A model generated the notes under the pieces. The model made no database searches, was not told the origin of the DNA, and saw nothing but the letters and a program-made list of their open reading frames with translations. From positions 558,001 through 622,000 of the forward strand of contig JAGFMI010000004.1 in NCBI GenBank assembly GCA_021030905.1: 64,000 nt of DNA, written 5' to 3'. Shown in pieces: positions 1 to 12,934 of the stretch. A program made the translations under genes and the position numbers. The stretch comes from Pyrenula massariospora (lineage: Eukaryota > Ascomycota > Eurotiomycetes > Pyrenulales > Pyrenulaceae). Every line of letters begins with the position of its first letter. The stretch's first letter is position 1.

Positions 1-2559
1 GGGATCCAAACACGAAAAGTCGGTAATCCCATCGCCGGAGGATGATACTAGATTGAATTCTCCCCGCTGAAGATCCGTCGATCTAGGCTGAGTGTTTGAG
101 TTTCTGGGCACGCCGGTATGTTGTGGTGGATGATTTAGGATATATAGTCCTGGCGCACGACCCTCTAAAATGCAGAGATACAGCTCATGGCGATTGGTAA
201 GGCAGGGCAAGGTAGGGCACTGCTGAAACAGAGAGCGTGATGATGTCATTCAAGGGATCGATCTCCAACTATGGTCCGTGGTAGATTAAATTCTACTGGG
301 TCCTCCATAATGTTGATGATTGGGCGTATATAATACCAGGACAGCCCAGGTAAACTCACATAATAGAGGTATGTGTATGGAAAAGCCGGTGGGGGAGTGG
401 AAGCCGCGCAAATTTAACCCCCCACCAACCATAATAGTTCTGAGCCTGCCGTTATAATATCATGGATAATGTAGGAAGAATAGTCCTGTTGTGGGGGGAC
501 TGGTGCACGGCCGTCCGTCTTATCTCATCCAAAAGATCCGAGCAAAGGATGGGCTAAAACCCGGATAGTAGATTGTTTCCGGTCCGTTTCGAGGACATCG
601 GTGAGAATCCTCTTGCAATCTTCCCAGATCGAATCGAGAACACGCAGAACTGATGTGTTCTTTGGATTACGCATGGTGCGATTTGTGCATTCGTAAAGGC
701 GGTATCCGTAAAAGAAGCTTCGACATGTGAATGGAAATGGTTCTGCGGGAAACTGTTACACTGTCGAAGATTTCGGTGTACGAGTCAAGCGGTCAGACGT
801 GCGGTCGTACACATCTCGGTGATGGGAAAAATTGTTCTGGATGTCTTAGATTACTAGATCTTACATCTTTTCCGGGTTTGAGATCTTGGAGGATCCGAGA
901 GACCGGCTAGATCTTGATCTTGATCTGGATCCAGGGTATTTTGCGATATGGCTCGAGATTCAGTCCCGAAAAATTGAGGCTAGAATTGTCAATGATCACT
1001 GCCGACACCTAATGGTAATATTAGTAGCCGTGAGGTCCCCAGAAAACTTCGTCATCATTGGACGTTTTGGAATCCTCGGCATCATATATGGTATTGCGCT
1101 GTAACGGGATGTCACGAAGGAGCAAGCTGGGCCCAGACGCGATATCAGTAGGTCGAGCATCCGGAGACTTACAAGGTCCATTTTATAGAACAGTATCACC
1201 TTGCCGTCCTGCTTCGAAACTAGACCTCGCCGGCGATCGTCGGAAGCTATTGGAAGATAGTGGAGGCGGACACGTGGTGGCGACGTTGTTGGGATTCAGA
1301 GGGAACACGCCATGCATGGTGGCTGACCCTTTTGACTTCATCAAAAGAAATCTTGTAACACCGAAACCATGAAGTCGGTACAAGGTGACACAGAGTCTCA
1401 GCCTTCCCAAGGCCGATCTGCGCTAGAAGCGGCTCGTAAGTGTTTCGCGGAACCCGGAATTCGGCGCCACACAGTGTTATTGGTAAGATAGCTCACGCGG
1501 TGGTGCCTGCGAAACGGTTCTAACGCCACTTACTAAGATAGTAGCGGCAACGGAATATTTGACCTAGACGACCTTGAACTTCTTGTAAGCCTACTTCACC
1601 GCGTTTTGGAACTGCCATATTGTACCTTCCTCTCTAGGTATTCTTTGGCCACACCGGCCCAATGAGCCGTTTCCCACGCTCGAGGTCAAGACCCCTCGCC
1701 CAAAAGCAAAGCAACGTATAGTTATGATCTCACCAAGCTCAAGAATGGACCGCGCTCGGTTTGCAGTCGGCTTATACATGAAAAGGCGGTATGTATGGTT
1801 AGAAATTATCTGAACTAAGTGTCATTGATATTTTGCGTTGCGTGCTCTTTGCAGAGCTTGAACGAACCAAAAGCCTCCGTCTCAATTCTTCAGCTCGTCT
1901 TTTCATCTCAGCCACTAGAAGCTGACAAAGCAACCATCCATTGGCTGCCGGTAAGGCACTCAAAATCCTTACCTCATACAACCGGTGCATGAGCATTGGA
2001 AGGATCGGGTGTAGGACCGATTGGATACCACTAGCTGCAGGAAGAGCCTCCAAGTCCATGACACCGGTAACTTACCTAGCCAGCGTCTTGGGAAATAGTT
2101 GGCGAGGAGGATCTCGTATTGATCCATCATAAGCCGTCTGATGGATTATGGCACCAAATTCAGTATATCAAATCAAGAGATTAAATCCTGGACTGTGCAC
2201 GAGCCTTGTCGTCGGCTCTAGCCACCTGCTCTGCATAGCTAGTGTTGGCGCGCGGGTCAGGAGTTTTCAGGAACTTGAAATGGTGGCTTACACCTGTGTG
2301 ACGTATCTACAATAATTGGACGCGGCACTCACCCGCTTGCGAGGAGATACGCTACGATGTAATTGACAAACTTGGAAGAGGCATGGAGCAAATAGGAACA
2401 CAGATGACTCGGCAAAGATTGTAGTCGAGGAAGCACATTGGATTTAAGGCTAGCCTTGTTTGCCATCGTAGTACAATGGTGGAAAGAGTTGCGTATTCAG
2501 TGCACAGACAAGATCAAGTCGAGCTTGTGACGTAAAAGCATGACGCATCACGCTTAACG
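1..2559. other. No supported gene
   Basis: Only short open frames occur here (the longest about 100 codons). None shows a recognisable domain, a plausible splice chain or coding-like composition on either strand. The 3' end lies just downstream of the P450 that stops at 2560, so the last few hundred bases probably include its 3' UTR. I see no repeat array or RNA gene. Confidence 0.6.
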
Positions 2560-4490
2560 CTATGGACTTGTCTCTATCTTCGGCCTGAATGAAAGCTGAA
2601 GTCTGCCAGGAACAGCGGTGAAGTAATCTCGAGTTTCGTTGCACACCGCGATACCATCTTCTCCAGCGGCAAAGCCAATATCGTACTTACGAGTCAGCAG
2701 TGCAGTAACAAAGCGCAGTTCACGAAGAGCCAACTGTTTGCCGGCGCATGAGTATCGGCCTTGTCCAAATGGTTTAAAGGCTCGCTCGTCTTTCACCAGT
2801 TCTGATCGGCTATACCAGCGTTCAGGGATGAAGGACTCTGGATCAACATAACATCTTTCCGCTGTAAAGCTGTCAGTGATGAGAGTCGCCACGTTAAAAT
2901 CTGTGCTGTGGAGTTGAACTTACATCTTCCAAATGAATAACGGGGTGCAACTATGGTTGTGCCGCCTGGTATAAAGGTTCCAGCCACGGTGATACCTTGA
3001 GGTGGCGTCTGGCGATATCCATGAGTAGGTACTGGAGGATGCAGACGCAGTGTCTCGTTGATGATACCACCTAGGTATTTACAGCCCTCGAGTGCTTTAT
3101 GATCGTAAATGTCCACACCTTCGAGTTCTTCGCGTAGTCGCTTAGTTCGCTCGTCCTTGAGGGCCAGTTCGAAGAATAGATAGACTAACGTAGGAGCCAC
3201 GGTGTCGCTAGAGAAGTCAGACCGAGCAGAAAGAAAATAGAGTATTCATGGATGATAGTCGGAGGATTGTCAACTGACCTTCCAGCCACAATTACTGTTA
3301 CTGCATCACCATACAGCCAAGGGAGGTCCTGCTTCATAGTACCATTTTTCTCCGAGTGTTCAATTAACCATTTTGACACATCAGGTTTCTTGGAGCCAGT
3401 CTGCGCATATTTAGCCATCCATCTTCTGCAACGACAAGTTTGAATTTCAAGTAAAATACCTTGATTCTCTCTCTCATCCGATCATGACACCAGTGAAGCA
3501 TAGAAAGCCAGTCCCGAACGACCCAGAGCCAAGGAAGTACCATAATGCCAATTTGAGCCAGCCAAGGCACAGAGCTTAATGGGCCCAGGAGACGCATCGC
3601 TTTTCTCAAATTTACCACGGCAAAGTGCCATTTTTCATCCTCCAACATGTTGAAAGATCTGCCAAAGGCAAATTCTCCCATCATGTCGAATGAAAACCAG
3701 TAAAACCAAATAGACGCATCAACAGCCTCACCACGAGCATTGCATCGATCAATGCAGCTTTCAAGGCGTTGAGCATATTCAAACATGCGTTTCTCATAGT
3801 CTTCGAGCGCTTTGAAGATAATTAGAACTGCTTTCTTGGAGGTACGCAAGTAAACTCACCTTTAGTTGAGAATCCACGATCCCAAATACGACGGCGTTTG
3901 TCGTGTAAGGTGCGGTCACGGGTTGTGTTAACCGCGACCTCTGGGAGGAGCATGTCATACCACACAGCTTTACCACACAGGCTCCCAGGACCATCCATCG
4001 CAGGTACAATGTCTGGAAGGAAAATTGTAAGCTCGCTTGGACCTATTCACCGTTAGATACACTCTAATGTCAGAAGTGTCCAAGACTATCTACCCGTGCG
4101 AACAACAGGTCCGTACTTTTCTTCAAGTTTGTGGAGCACGAGGTAATTTTTAGCGTCCAAGCACTGCCACACGTGCCAAAATTTACTTATACCGGCAAAT
4201 CGAGGTCCAGGAAAGTGGCGTAGTTGATGGAAGAAATATCGGTAGATAATGATGCTGGTCGAAATACTGGTTATGTAGCTTGATACAAGGAGAGCTGTAA
4301 GCTGTATAGATAAAAGAAGGTTTCTCAGGTACACGAAATGATTGAGAAGGAGGAGAGCGACAATGGATAGTAAGTAGATACTGAAGACTGTTGGTGCTTT
4401 GACATGCCACTCTCCTCGAATAAAGATGGATACGTGGGAAAGAAATCCTGCCAGACCGCCGATTACAACTTGTGTCAAGTAGAGAGACAT
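2560..4490 (-). CDS. Cytochrome P450 monooxygenase (tryprostatin-B-6-hydroxylase-like class)
   Basis: Heme-thiolate monooxygenase, probably ER-membrane bound; the substrate cannot be told. Exons: 4490-4094, 4042-3860, 3809-3460, 3400-3279, 3207-2924, 2861-2560. All introns are GT-AG and 50-71 nt, and the join gives 545 aa. The start is the ATG at 4490; the frame extends three codons upstream but has no ATG there. The N-terminus has several hydrophobic segments (about residues 10-85) instead of the usual single anchor, then the HFPGPRFAG hinge. Splicing restores the I-helix motif VIVAGSDTVAP. Further marks are the K-helix NETLRLHPP (ExxR), FIPERW, and the heme loop FGQGRYSCAGKQ with its cysteine ligand. 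Family assignment rests on the multi-pass N-terminus and the sequence around ERIK..KPDVS. It lies tail-first beside a gene-free region, and no synthase gene is near, so a role in a metabolite cluster is not supported. Confidence 0.88.
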
Positions 4491-5502
4491 GATAGGCAAT
4501 AGATTAGAAGGTAGATGCGTGAGAGACTTGACAATAAAGCAGGCTTAATGCAAAGAACTCCAGCGTAGCCGGATGATATGACGCTTTTTATATGTTCAAA
4601 ACTGGAGGAATAAAGGGGAGAATGCCATACGAGTGCAGGTGGTTATCTGCTGTCCAGCGCTTGACGGGGTATTCAAGCAATCCATTCCAGCGGTAGCGAG
4701 CAAAATAAGCCGATCAAACTATAACGCCATCACCATAAGGCAGATCTGTGCCGATCATCACGCCATTCAAATGAGCAGAATTCCGGTCCCGAAGATGGAG
4801 GCGGTAAGATATCTGCTACCAAAGTGACTCAAAAATCGATTCCGCTCTCGTGGCTGGCATCCAGAAACGGTGTCTGGTTAGGCTGTCTCGTTGATGACTA
4901 GTATTATAAACCTTCAATCCTAATTGGACAGCGACGACGTTTCTTGCCGCCGTGCCTCTGCCTCGCCGGGGTCTTACCGCGCGTCCGTTGTCACCCGGAG
5001 GATGAGCTATCGTACTCTGTTCAGCCTTGGCACTATATCATACCTACCCGCTTCCGCCATCAAACTAACCTTAATTAGTTAGGCAATCCGAGGCGTATGA
5101 GGCTGTCCTCTCTACCGATAGAGATCGCTGTTTCAAAAGCGGACAGATGCGGAAATAGCATCATTCATCCGCCAATCTTGAACCAGAGAAAACACACTCC
5201 ACCTATAAGTCGGCTTCTCCAAGAGTAGGTGAAAGCAAACAAACAGACCATGCAGTAGACTCTCGATGCAAATTGGAATGGTCTCTTGAAGCACATTGAG
5301 CTCCTGCGGCACCCGGACGATTTTCTTTCTCTGCTATCCGTCTTGATCTTCCTTGTGTATGTTCTTGCGATCAATTCATCTTCGAAGTGAAACAGAGAAA
5401 CAGGCACAGGCCCAAGAAAAGTATGCATATCAACCTCCTTGATGATATCAATTCAGCCGAAAGCTGTCGACACTCGAACGAAGTCTCAAGATCTAATCGG
5501 CA
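4491..5502. other. Intergenic, P450 upstream region
   Basis: About 1 kb between the P450 start and the stop of the NACHT-ankyrin gene. Nothing coding is supported. It should hold the P450 promoter and the 3' UTR of the NLR gene. Confidence 0.6.
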
Positions 5503-8500
5503 TTATAGTGTATTCACACGTTTATTCAATTTCAATGCTCTCATTTCACGTTCAAACCAGTGAATATTTTGCGAAGACACGTCTCTTCTTTCCTCACTTG
5601 GCTGGATTCCAGTAACAGTCCCTGATTGTTGCAGACTGATTGCTGAAGCCTCTTCTTCCACCAAAGGTTCTTCTCTGTCGATATTAGATAGACTGGCCAG
5701 ATCATAGTGCGGAGATGGCTTCGAAGAAATGAAGTCCGCATGCGGAGAGTGCTCTAAAAGGTTTTGGTTCTCACTACTTTCCTTCTCTTTATCCTGGGCC
5801 GTCTTTTGCAATTCTTGCCGATATGTCAATATTTCGGAGATTTGTAACTGATATCTTTTGTAAACTGCTTTGCGTTCCTGCTGTTTTCTTTTATCTTTGT
5901 CCGATATACCTTCCTCGATCCAATTTCGTTCTCGCTCCTCTTCATCTTCATGAAGATGCTTCATGAACATTTCTATTTCTTGTTCGGCGTTTCTTCCGGC
6001 TTTATTGACGGTTCCTGCAGACTCATCCTTGCTAGAGATGTACTTGACAAGTTCTAGACTTGCCGAGCAGCAAGCGTAGGTTAGGATATTGTTACCATCT
6101 TTGTCTTGATAATACCGGACTTCTGGATACTGCTCGAAGAGATACTTGGAGACTTGGACTTTGCCTCGGTACACAGCAATCATAAGAGGCGAATATGTCT
6201 CAGGGAGAGAGTAGATTGGATTGTACGGATCAGGGAAAGCTTTGGTGGCAAGGTATATTGTCGTTTCTCGAAAGTCATCCGGGTAAGGTGTCCAATCGAC
6301 TGGTAAGCTTGGGGTCGGACACTCGAAACCTGCTTCGTGAAGTAGTCTGAAATTTTCTACGTGGTCTTCGAAGGCTCCCCTATGCATTGGAGTGAAGCCA
6401 TGATTGTTTCGATAGCTGATATCCGGACGACACTCCAATACCCATCGTACCACTTCCGAGTTTGAATTGGTGACCGCAGACATGAGGCTATCATCGCCAT
6501 AATTGTCTGCTACGCCGTCATATATGGCTCCATGTTGGAGAAGGAGCTCGATGAATTTCAAGTTTTGGAACTCGACAGCTGCAAGCAATGGAGTGGTTCC
6601 GGTTCGAGCCCTCACATTCGGATCAGCTCCGCTTTCCAAAAGAAGCTTCATCATGGCGAGATTGCCGAAACGTATGGCTTGTACCAGCGGTCTACATTCT
6701 AATATTAGAGGATCCTTGATGTCGTATGCCTGGTTGAAGTCAAGGCCGTTTTGTATCATCCATTTAGCAACCTCAATATGACCTGATTCCGCGACGAGAA
6801 TCGAGGCGCTGCATCCGTTCAACTCAGTATGGGTAATCCAATCAGGAAACAGGTTTCCAAGGAACTGCACACAATTCAAATGCCCGTGATTGGCTGCAAG
6901 AAGAAAAGGGGTACTGCCGAATTTGTCGCTAAGATTTGCATCAACTTGGTGATCTTCAAGCGATTCGAGGAGGCTGAGGCGACCTCTAACAGCAGCGAGA
7001 TGGCAAGCATTAGCACCGATGCCATTGATAGCATGTATATCGGCTCCCCGGTCAACGAGCGTTTGCAGAGCTTTCAGGTGCCCAGCGTCCGCGGCAAACA
7101 AAAATGGAGTCATGCCGGACTTACTCTTTTGATCGATGTTAACAGTTCGGTCAAGCAACCATTGAAGGCATTCTAAGTCATCATTTAGAACGGCAAAAGC
7201 GCAGGCGGTTTTGCCCTGAGCGTCGGCCGCATGAATGTTGGCTCCTTTCTCAGCAAGGTGACGCCAATATTCGTCTCTCCCAAGGTTGACTGCTTCAAGG
7301 AATGGGGTTGCACCGTCGGAGTTGGTAATCTCTAAAGATGTTCCTTGTTGCAAGAGGTACTCAAGGACATCGGTCGCTCTCCCCAGAATAGCGCCATGAA
7401 GAGCAGTAGATCCGTCTTTGACAAACAACGCTCCTTTCCGATGTAGGAATTGCACTACTAGAAGAAATCCACGATTGGCGGCATCCAAGAGTAGCTCGGT
7501 GGCGTCCGCTTCCGACAATTCTATATTCTTACTCACATCTAACAAGAAATTGCATACTTCTTCACTTCCGCTCGATATAGCAATCTCCAGAGGCAGTCCA
7601 TCCAAAGGATCTCCGATGGACTCTGCGCCCTCGAAATATAAAAGCGAAGCTAGGGCCCTTGTACATCTTCTATCTCCGACGGCGCAATGTAGGGGAAGCT
7701 GTTCATTTTTGTCAATTGTCTCCTTATCCGCCCCAAATTCCAATAATACTCGGACATTGGAAATTTTGAGCGAGGTGGCTGCTTCATGAAGGGCTGTTGA
7801 CCTTATAGTGTCGTTCGAATGACTGTTGACTGAAGCCCCATGATCGAGCAAGAGTCTGACGACGGCATCGTCTTCTCGGCGAGCTGCGTATTGCAAAGGT
7901 GTCAATCCCTCTTGAGAAGGCTCGATAGCGGCTCCTTCCGCTAGTAAAATACGAATCATGTCTAGAGAGCCGTGTATGCAGGCAAGACTAAGACACGAGA
8001 GCATTGAGGAGCTAGAGATGTTGACGTCCGCCCCCGCGTTGATGAGAATTTCTACAATCTTCAACTGGCCGTGTCTGACAGCCACCTGCAATGGATTCAT
8101 CCGCCAGGCCGTTCGATTCAGGTCAGGAGTGAGACATTCTAATAATTGTTCCACAACTGGGTATAGACCTGCTTCTATCGCATACATGAGTGCAGTCGTT
8201 CCACGTTCGCGCGTTTCGACTTGGTCAAGGGCTGTCGTTGGGTCAGAAGTAGCTGGCAAACGGCTCTGAAAATAGTCTGGTACAGTGTCATTGTTCAATA
8301 ACCTTGTCCAACCCAGCCGCACAGTGTCGTTTAGGAGAATCTCACAAGCGTGTTGAACCGCTTCAGTATTATAGGCTGAGTTGCACAGGTGATATCTCCA
8401 GTATTTAGAAGCATATTTTGCAAGAGGATATTCTTTGAACTTTTCGTAATCGGAGCCCTCGCCGAGGTGTATGAGATAAAGGATGCAATCTTGCGCAAGC

Positions 8501-10681
8501 ATACCATGGGCTGTTGGTCCAGTGAATGGGGATCCTTCAGGAAAATTGCGTTCACTCGTGTTTTCAGACATCAGCCAGTCCTTAACGGATGTGTGAGCTA
8601 AACGAAGCGTTGATTTGGAATCTCCATCCTCGTTACTTTTTGATCGGTGATCAACTTCGACAAGTCCTGAGCCAATCTCAAAAAGCGCATCAGAATCTAT
8701 CAAGCGATCTAGATCAAAATGCTCGATCCATTCGTTTGGAAGGGCAAGCGCATCTACTAGTTCGTCACTTTGCATGGGCCGCTGCGAGAAACAAAGCCAA
8801 ATTAGTAGCCTGGTACCCTCGAACGTGAAGCCTTTGTCTTGAAGCGTGTTATAACACCTTTGCCAAATCTCATTAATATCATTGGGTAGAGATCTAAGGG
8901 CTTCGTTAAGCCTTCTCTTGTTGAGGCAATTTCGGAGCCTTTCTAGCTGTTTGACAACCAGCTGGAACCTGTTTCGAATAAGTGGTCAGTACCGTCTTTT
9001 GGATGATTAATCTTGGGTGATAGACTAGGATAATCAAAGTATCAAATTCCACATTCAAGTTATTTCTTAAATGGACCATTTACAGGTCCTAGTTTTGGTG
9101 TGGAAATCTGTCTCGACAAATCCCGATAATGGCAACTGTAGCGGGGAAGAATTGTGCAGCGGTGCAATACTGATTGCAAGACATAGGGAAGGTTCATGTC
9201 CACCTACATTCCACCAGCATTCTGTATGAGACTTAGCTCAACATTCGCCTCAGAACCAGATGTGATCCTGCGGAGTTTTTGATCAGTCTTGAGGCGATCT
9301 CGTACCACCAGTCTCATGTCATAATCTACTTTCTGCTCATCAATGTGTATCTCGGTGGGACCGATCCCTTTCAATTCGTACCCAACCTCAATAGAGTTGC
9401 GGCTCACGAGCAGAAAATGAATCCGTGCGCTCGTGTCTGTTAGTATCGCATCCAGCAACTTCCATAGCCCATCTTGATCGGCCGCTTCGTCGAGCGCATC
9501 GAGAATGATGTATGTATCGTCGAGCAAGCTGATGATCTCTGCCAGTACAATCACTAACTCTTCCGTGGTTGGCTGGCTGAGATTTTTCTTGCAAGCTTGG
9601 TATATGATATCCACTTCCGAGGCACAGTGGGTGGAAGTAATTGAGAATTGGTAGAGCAGAGACCTTGCGAGCATGTCGGCGGTACAGTCGACTCCGTTGT
9701 CATAGGAGAAATAATAGTACCCTGTTTGCCTTCTATGGCTTTTCGAGCAATGCCTTATCGTCTCTTCAATAATTGTTGAGCTTCAACCTCCAAATTAGTA
9801 AGCCAATCCCAGGCGATTAAGTCATTTCTAATACGTGCCACAAAATTGTCTTGCCGCATCCAGCTAAAACGTGCTCAGAAAGAGTAGGGATAAACGGAGT
9901 AGGTACATGAGATGACCTACGTATTCCTTTAAGCCAAATGATGCCAGGATTCGCGAGCCACCGGTTGAACTCATCGCTAATAATGAACCATTCTCCTGTC
10001 CCCGATTGTTGTCTCCGGCGAGCAGCAATGTGTCTGCTGGAATGCACTGGTGCAGAAAGCCAAGTCTTGATTTCTTCAAGTTCCTGTTCTTTTCACGAAT
10101 TGTCAGCATCGCTTTGTCCCAGACATCACATCACATCCCGGTATACATTGCCCGCTTGTGTCGTTAGTTGGTTACTCACTATTCTTCGTAGACATTGACG
10201 CCTCATAAACGTCTCGGATCATTTCCTGTACAATCCCAAGCTGATCTCGTAGCGAAGCACTGATACCGATTGCAAGGTTGCTTCGCGCGTCGGCGAGAGC
10301 GTTCTGTAGCCCTCGAAGAGCATCCTTCCGGAAAGGGTAAACCATCGTTCTACCACTATGTTTGATGGCCGATCTCATGCCTTTCGCATCAGGGTCCTTA
10401 ATGAGCTTGCCATACTCCCGATCAAGGTCCTTGAAAGCTTTTTCGCAAGAGGCGACATTTCGTTCAAGCTGCGCACTAGACGCAATAGCTTCCGGCGTTC
10501 GCTGGCCGCTCGAACCCTCAATGAAGCTTTTTATTCGTTCAAGACTCACCCGCAGATTTTCCGTCGATGACAGAATGCGGTTGGCTTCCTCAGGTAGGTC
10601 TTTAATCGACGCAAAGTAGAAATATAAGCCCTTGCTTACTCCAATGCCCAATGAGATGGCACTGAGCGCTCCGTCGGCCAT
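5503..10681 (-). CDS. NLR-like STAND protein: Helo-like N-terminus, NACHT, ankyrin repeats
   Basis: Predicted cytosolic signal-transducing NTPase of the fungal NLR type. Exons: 10681-10180, 10088-9921, 9863-9842, 9780-9208, 8968-5503; the join gives 1,576 aa. Start is the ATG at 10681. Residues 1 to about 165 resemble the fungal STAND N-terminal domain (MADGALSAISLGIGV...). The linker WLSAP and TGEWF are typical just before fungal NACHT. The Walker A GIPGCGKTIF is assembled over two introns, with a 22-nt exon supplying its core; Walker B is YIILDALDEA (about residue 324), followed by the post-NACHT GGMFQLVVKQLERLR. Roughly twenty ankyrin repeats fill about residues 675-1390, and the tail is charged and coiled-coil-like. 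The donor of the third intron (gtggca) is weak and the fourth intron is long (239 nt), so those junctions are the least certain. It is transcribed away from the MpaB-like gene. Confidence 0.87.
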
Positions 10682-11346
10682 AGCAACCAATCATTTAGCG
10701 ACTTACTATGCGATGAACAGGCGACAAGGCCACAACGCCGGTGAGGCAGCACCATGAGCCCATGTTAAAACGAATGGAAAAAATGAGGGAAACGCACAAG
10801 GCTGATCACGCCAAGATGCAAATCAGCCGTAGGCATTGCGGAATGTGATTGGTCGCTCGCCCACTAGGTGACTTAGGAAGACCCGTCGACTGGGGGCGGC
10901 TGGCCTCCACATTGGTCTTCACGTTGTGAACGAGAAACGGTAGAGCAGCCTGAACCATTAGAACGAGTCTCTTTGGTATGAATGAGGCCTATATAAGACA
11001 CGATTTTCTGTAGGCATCATTTCGCAGCATTTTCCGAGGTAAGGATGCATAAAGAATGCCGAGAATCTTAATACGAGCGGCCAGAGAGGGTCCGGACGAG
11101 TGGAGATCCGAAAGTAAGACAATGGCGTGGTTTTGCAAGCGTCTTGAGCAGGCTACGAAAGACGCCGAAGCACATCAGCAATCTTACAATGAATTTATTT
11201 CGATTTGTCTTAGGATGGCCAGTGGTCTGTGTGACTTAATTAAAATTTGCATCACGATCATCTTCATCGATTGATGGCCTGAAATCTCGCCTTCCTGCTT
11301 GACTTCCGTAACCTTCTTCTGTCCTATCGCGCAGCAATCGATCATA
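10682..11346. promoter_or_regulatory. Divergent upstream region between NLR and MpaB-like gene
   Basis: 665 bp separate the two start codons, which point away from each other, so both promoters must lie here. Short open frames inside have no family features. I see no clear shared operator. Confidence 0.5.
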
Positions 11347-12631
11347 ATGCACAGCATTTCTATTCTTCTGTGGAGCCCCTGGATTGTGCCAGTGCTCGTC
11401 ACCTATCTTTACATACAGCAGCATCTCCGATATCGACGTCTTAAACAGATGTATGTAAAATATGGGTACTCGACTCGAGAAGCTCTCGCCGGGATGACGG
11501 ATCATGAAGCATGGGAGATCGTTCAAACCATTTCGGAGCTAGAATGTCCGAAATTATTTGAAGTGGGATTGCAATTTGCGCTATTCAGAGTATTCAAAGC
11601 CACCTAGACAATATCAATACCAATCTAACAGAGCCCAGACATACGGCATCCCGTCGATATCCCGCTTACTCGTGAAAACGGCCCAGCTGTCAACTGTGCA
11701 GGAAGCAGGCAAACGATACGCCGACACTGCTGCACTGCTTACCGAGGTCTATTCTAATGCGCCCGCATCCGCTCGCGGTCGAGAAGGCTTCGCGCGCATG
11801 AACTACCTGCACGGCGTCTACCGTGCCAGTAGGCAGATTTCGGATGACGACATGCTGTATACGCTCGCACTCTTCGCCCAAGAACCTCTCAAATGGATCA
11901 ATCGATACGACTGGCGCCATTTGAGTGAGCTTGAACGCTGCGGCCTTGGTACGTTCCATAAATCCATGGGCGACGCGATGGAAATTCCTTTTTCAGTGCT
12001 GCCAAGCGCGAAATCTGGTTGGACCGACGGTATCCATTTCCTTGAAGAGCTGATGGAGTGGGCTGAGAACTACGAAGCCACTTTTATGGTTCCAGATGCG
12101 ACAAACCATCAGACCGCAAACGAAACCACCGCACTCCTGCTTTTCTCACTTCCAAAGGCCTTGAAACCTTATGGTCGCAGAATTGTCTGCGCATTGATGG
12201 ACGACCGTCTCCGTACTGCAATGATCTACCCCGAACCTCCAAGGTTTGCATGCAGTTTCATCCAAGCCATCCTGTCCGTTCGAAAGTTCTTCCTCCGATA
12301 CCTCGCCCTCCCCCGACCGAGGTTCCTACGCGCGACCAATAGCACCGAGGCCGACGATAAAGGCCGGTACGGCTTGGCCAAATACGACAACCACCCTTTC
12401 TATGTGCGCCCGACGTTATGGAACAGATGGGGACCTCCAGCGTGGAGCAGTAGGATCTTCGGGCGTCCCCTACCGGGCGATAGCGGGGAAACGTATTCTC
12501 CTGCAGGCTACTTTGTTCCGGATACAGGGCCCAAGATATTTGTAGGCAAGGGGAGAGACGGAATGCGAAAGACGGTAGAGAGGCTAAGGAAAGATAGGAC
12601 AGGCGGTTGTCCGTTCAAGATGGTAGCATGA
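11347..12631 (+). CDS. MpaB-like ER-bound oxygenase (DUF2236 / rubber-oxygenase fold)
   Basis: Two exons, 11347-11589 and 11639-12631, joined over a 49-nt intron (gtattc...cccag), give 411 aa. The sequence follows MpaB of mycophenolic acid biosynthesis along its length: an N-terminal membrane anchor (about residues 3-22), MTDHEAWEIV, LQFALFRTYGIPSISRLL, YADTAALLTE, LYTLALFAQEP, LGTFHKSMGDA, and a C-terminal GPKIFVGKGRD..RTGGCPF. MpaB cleaves a farnesyl chain oxidatively at the ER; the substrate here is unknown because no mpa-type partners are in the window. The start is the only ATG upstream of the anchor in this frame. The length matches the family. It converges with the cyanamide-hydratase-like gene (303 bp apart). 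Confidence 0.87.
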
Positions 12632-12934
12632 GCGTTGCATATCGACCGCGAAATGTCGTTCTGTAATTACATGCCTTGTTCGCTGCTTTCAGCACGCCAT
12701 TTCTGAGCAGACCATTTGTGCGGGTCAGTCCAGGGGTCACGTCGATGAAAGATGCTTCTCCTCGATCCGCTATGGTATAAAATTAAGCTAGTCAAGATAT
12801 ATACGTGGTCCTTTAGGAGAAATATTAGCGTACCACTTCACTCAATGCCACCCTTCCACAGTCCCTTCTCCGTGCATCTCCTTACACTAACCTCTACTCA
12901 ACCCTACCGATCCCATATCATCACCCAATTCCCT

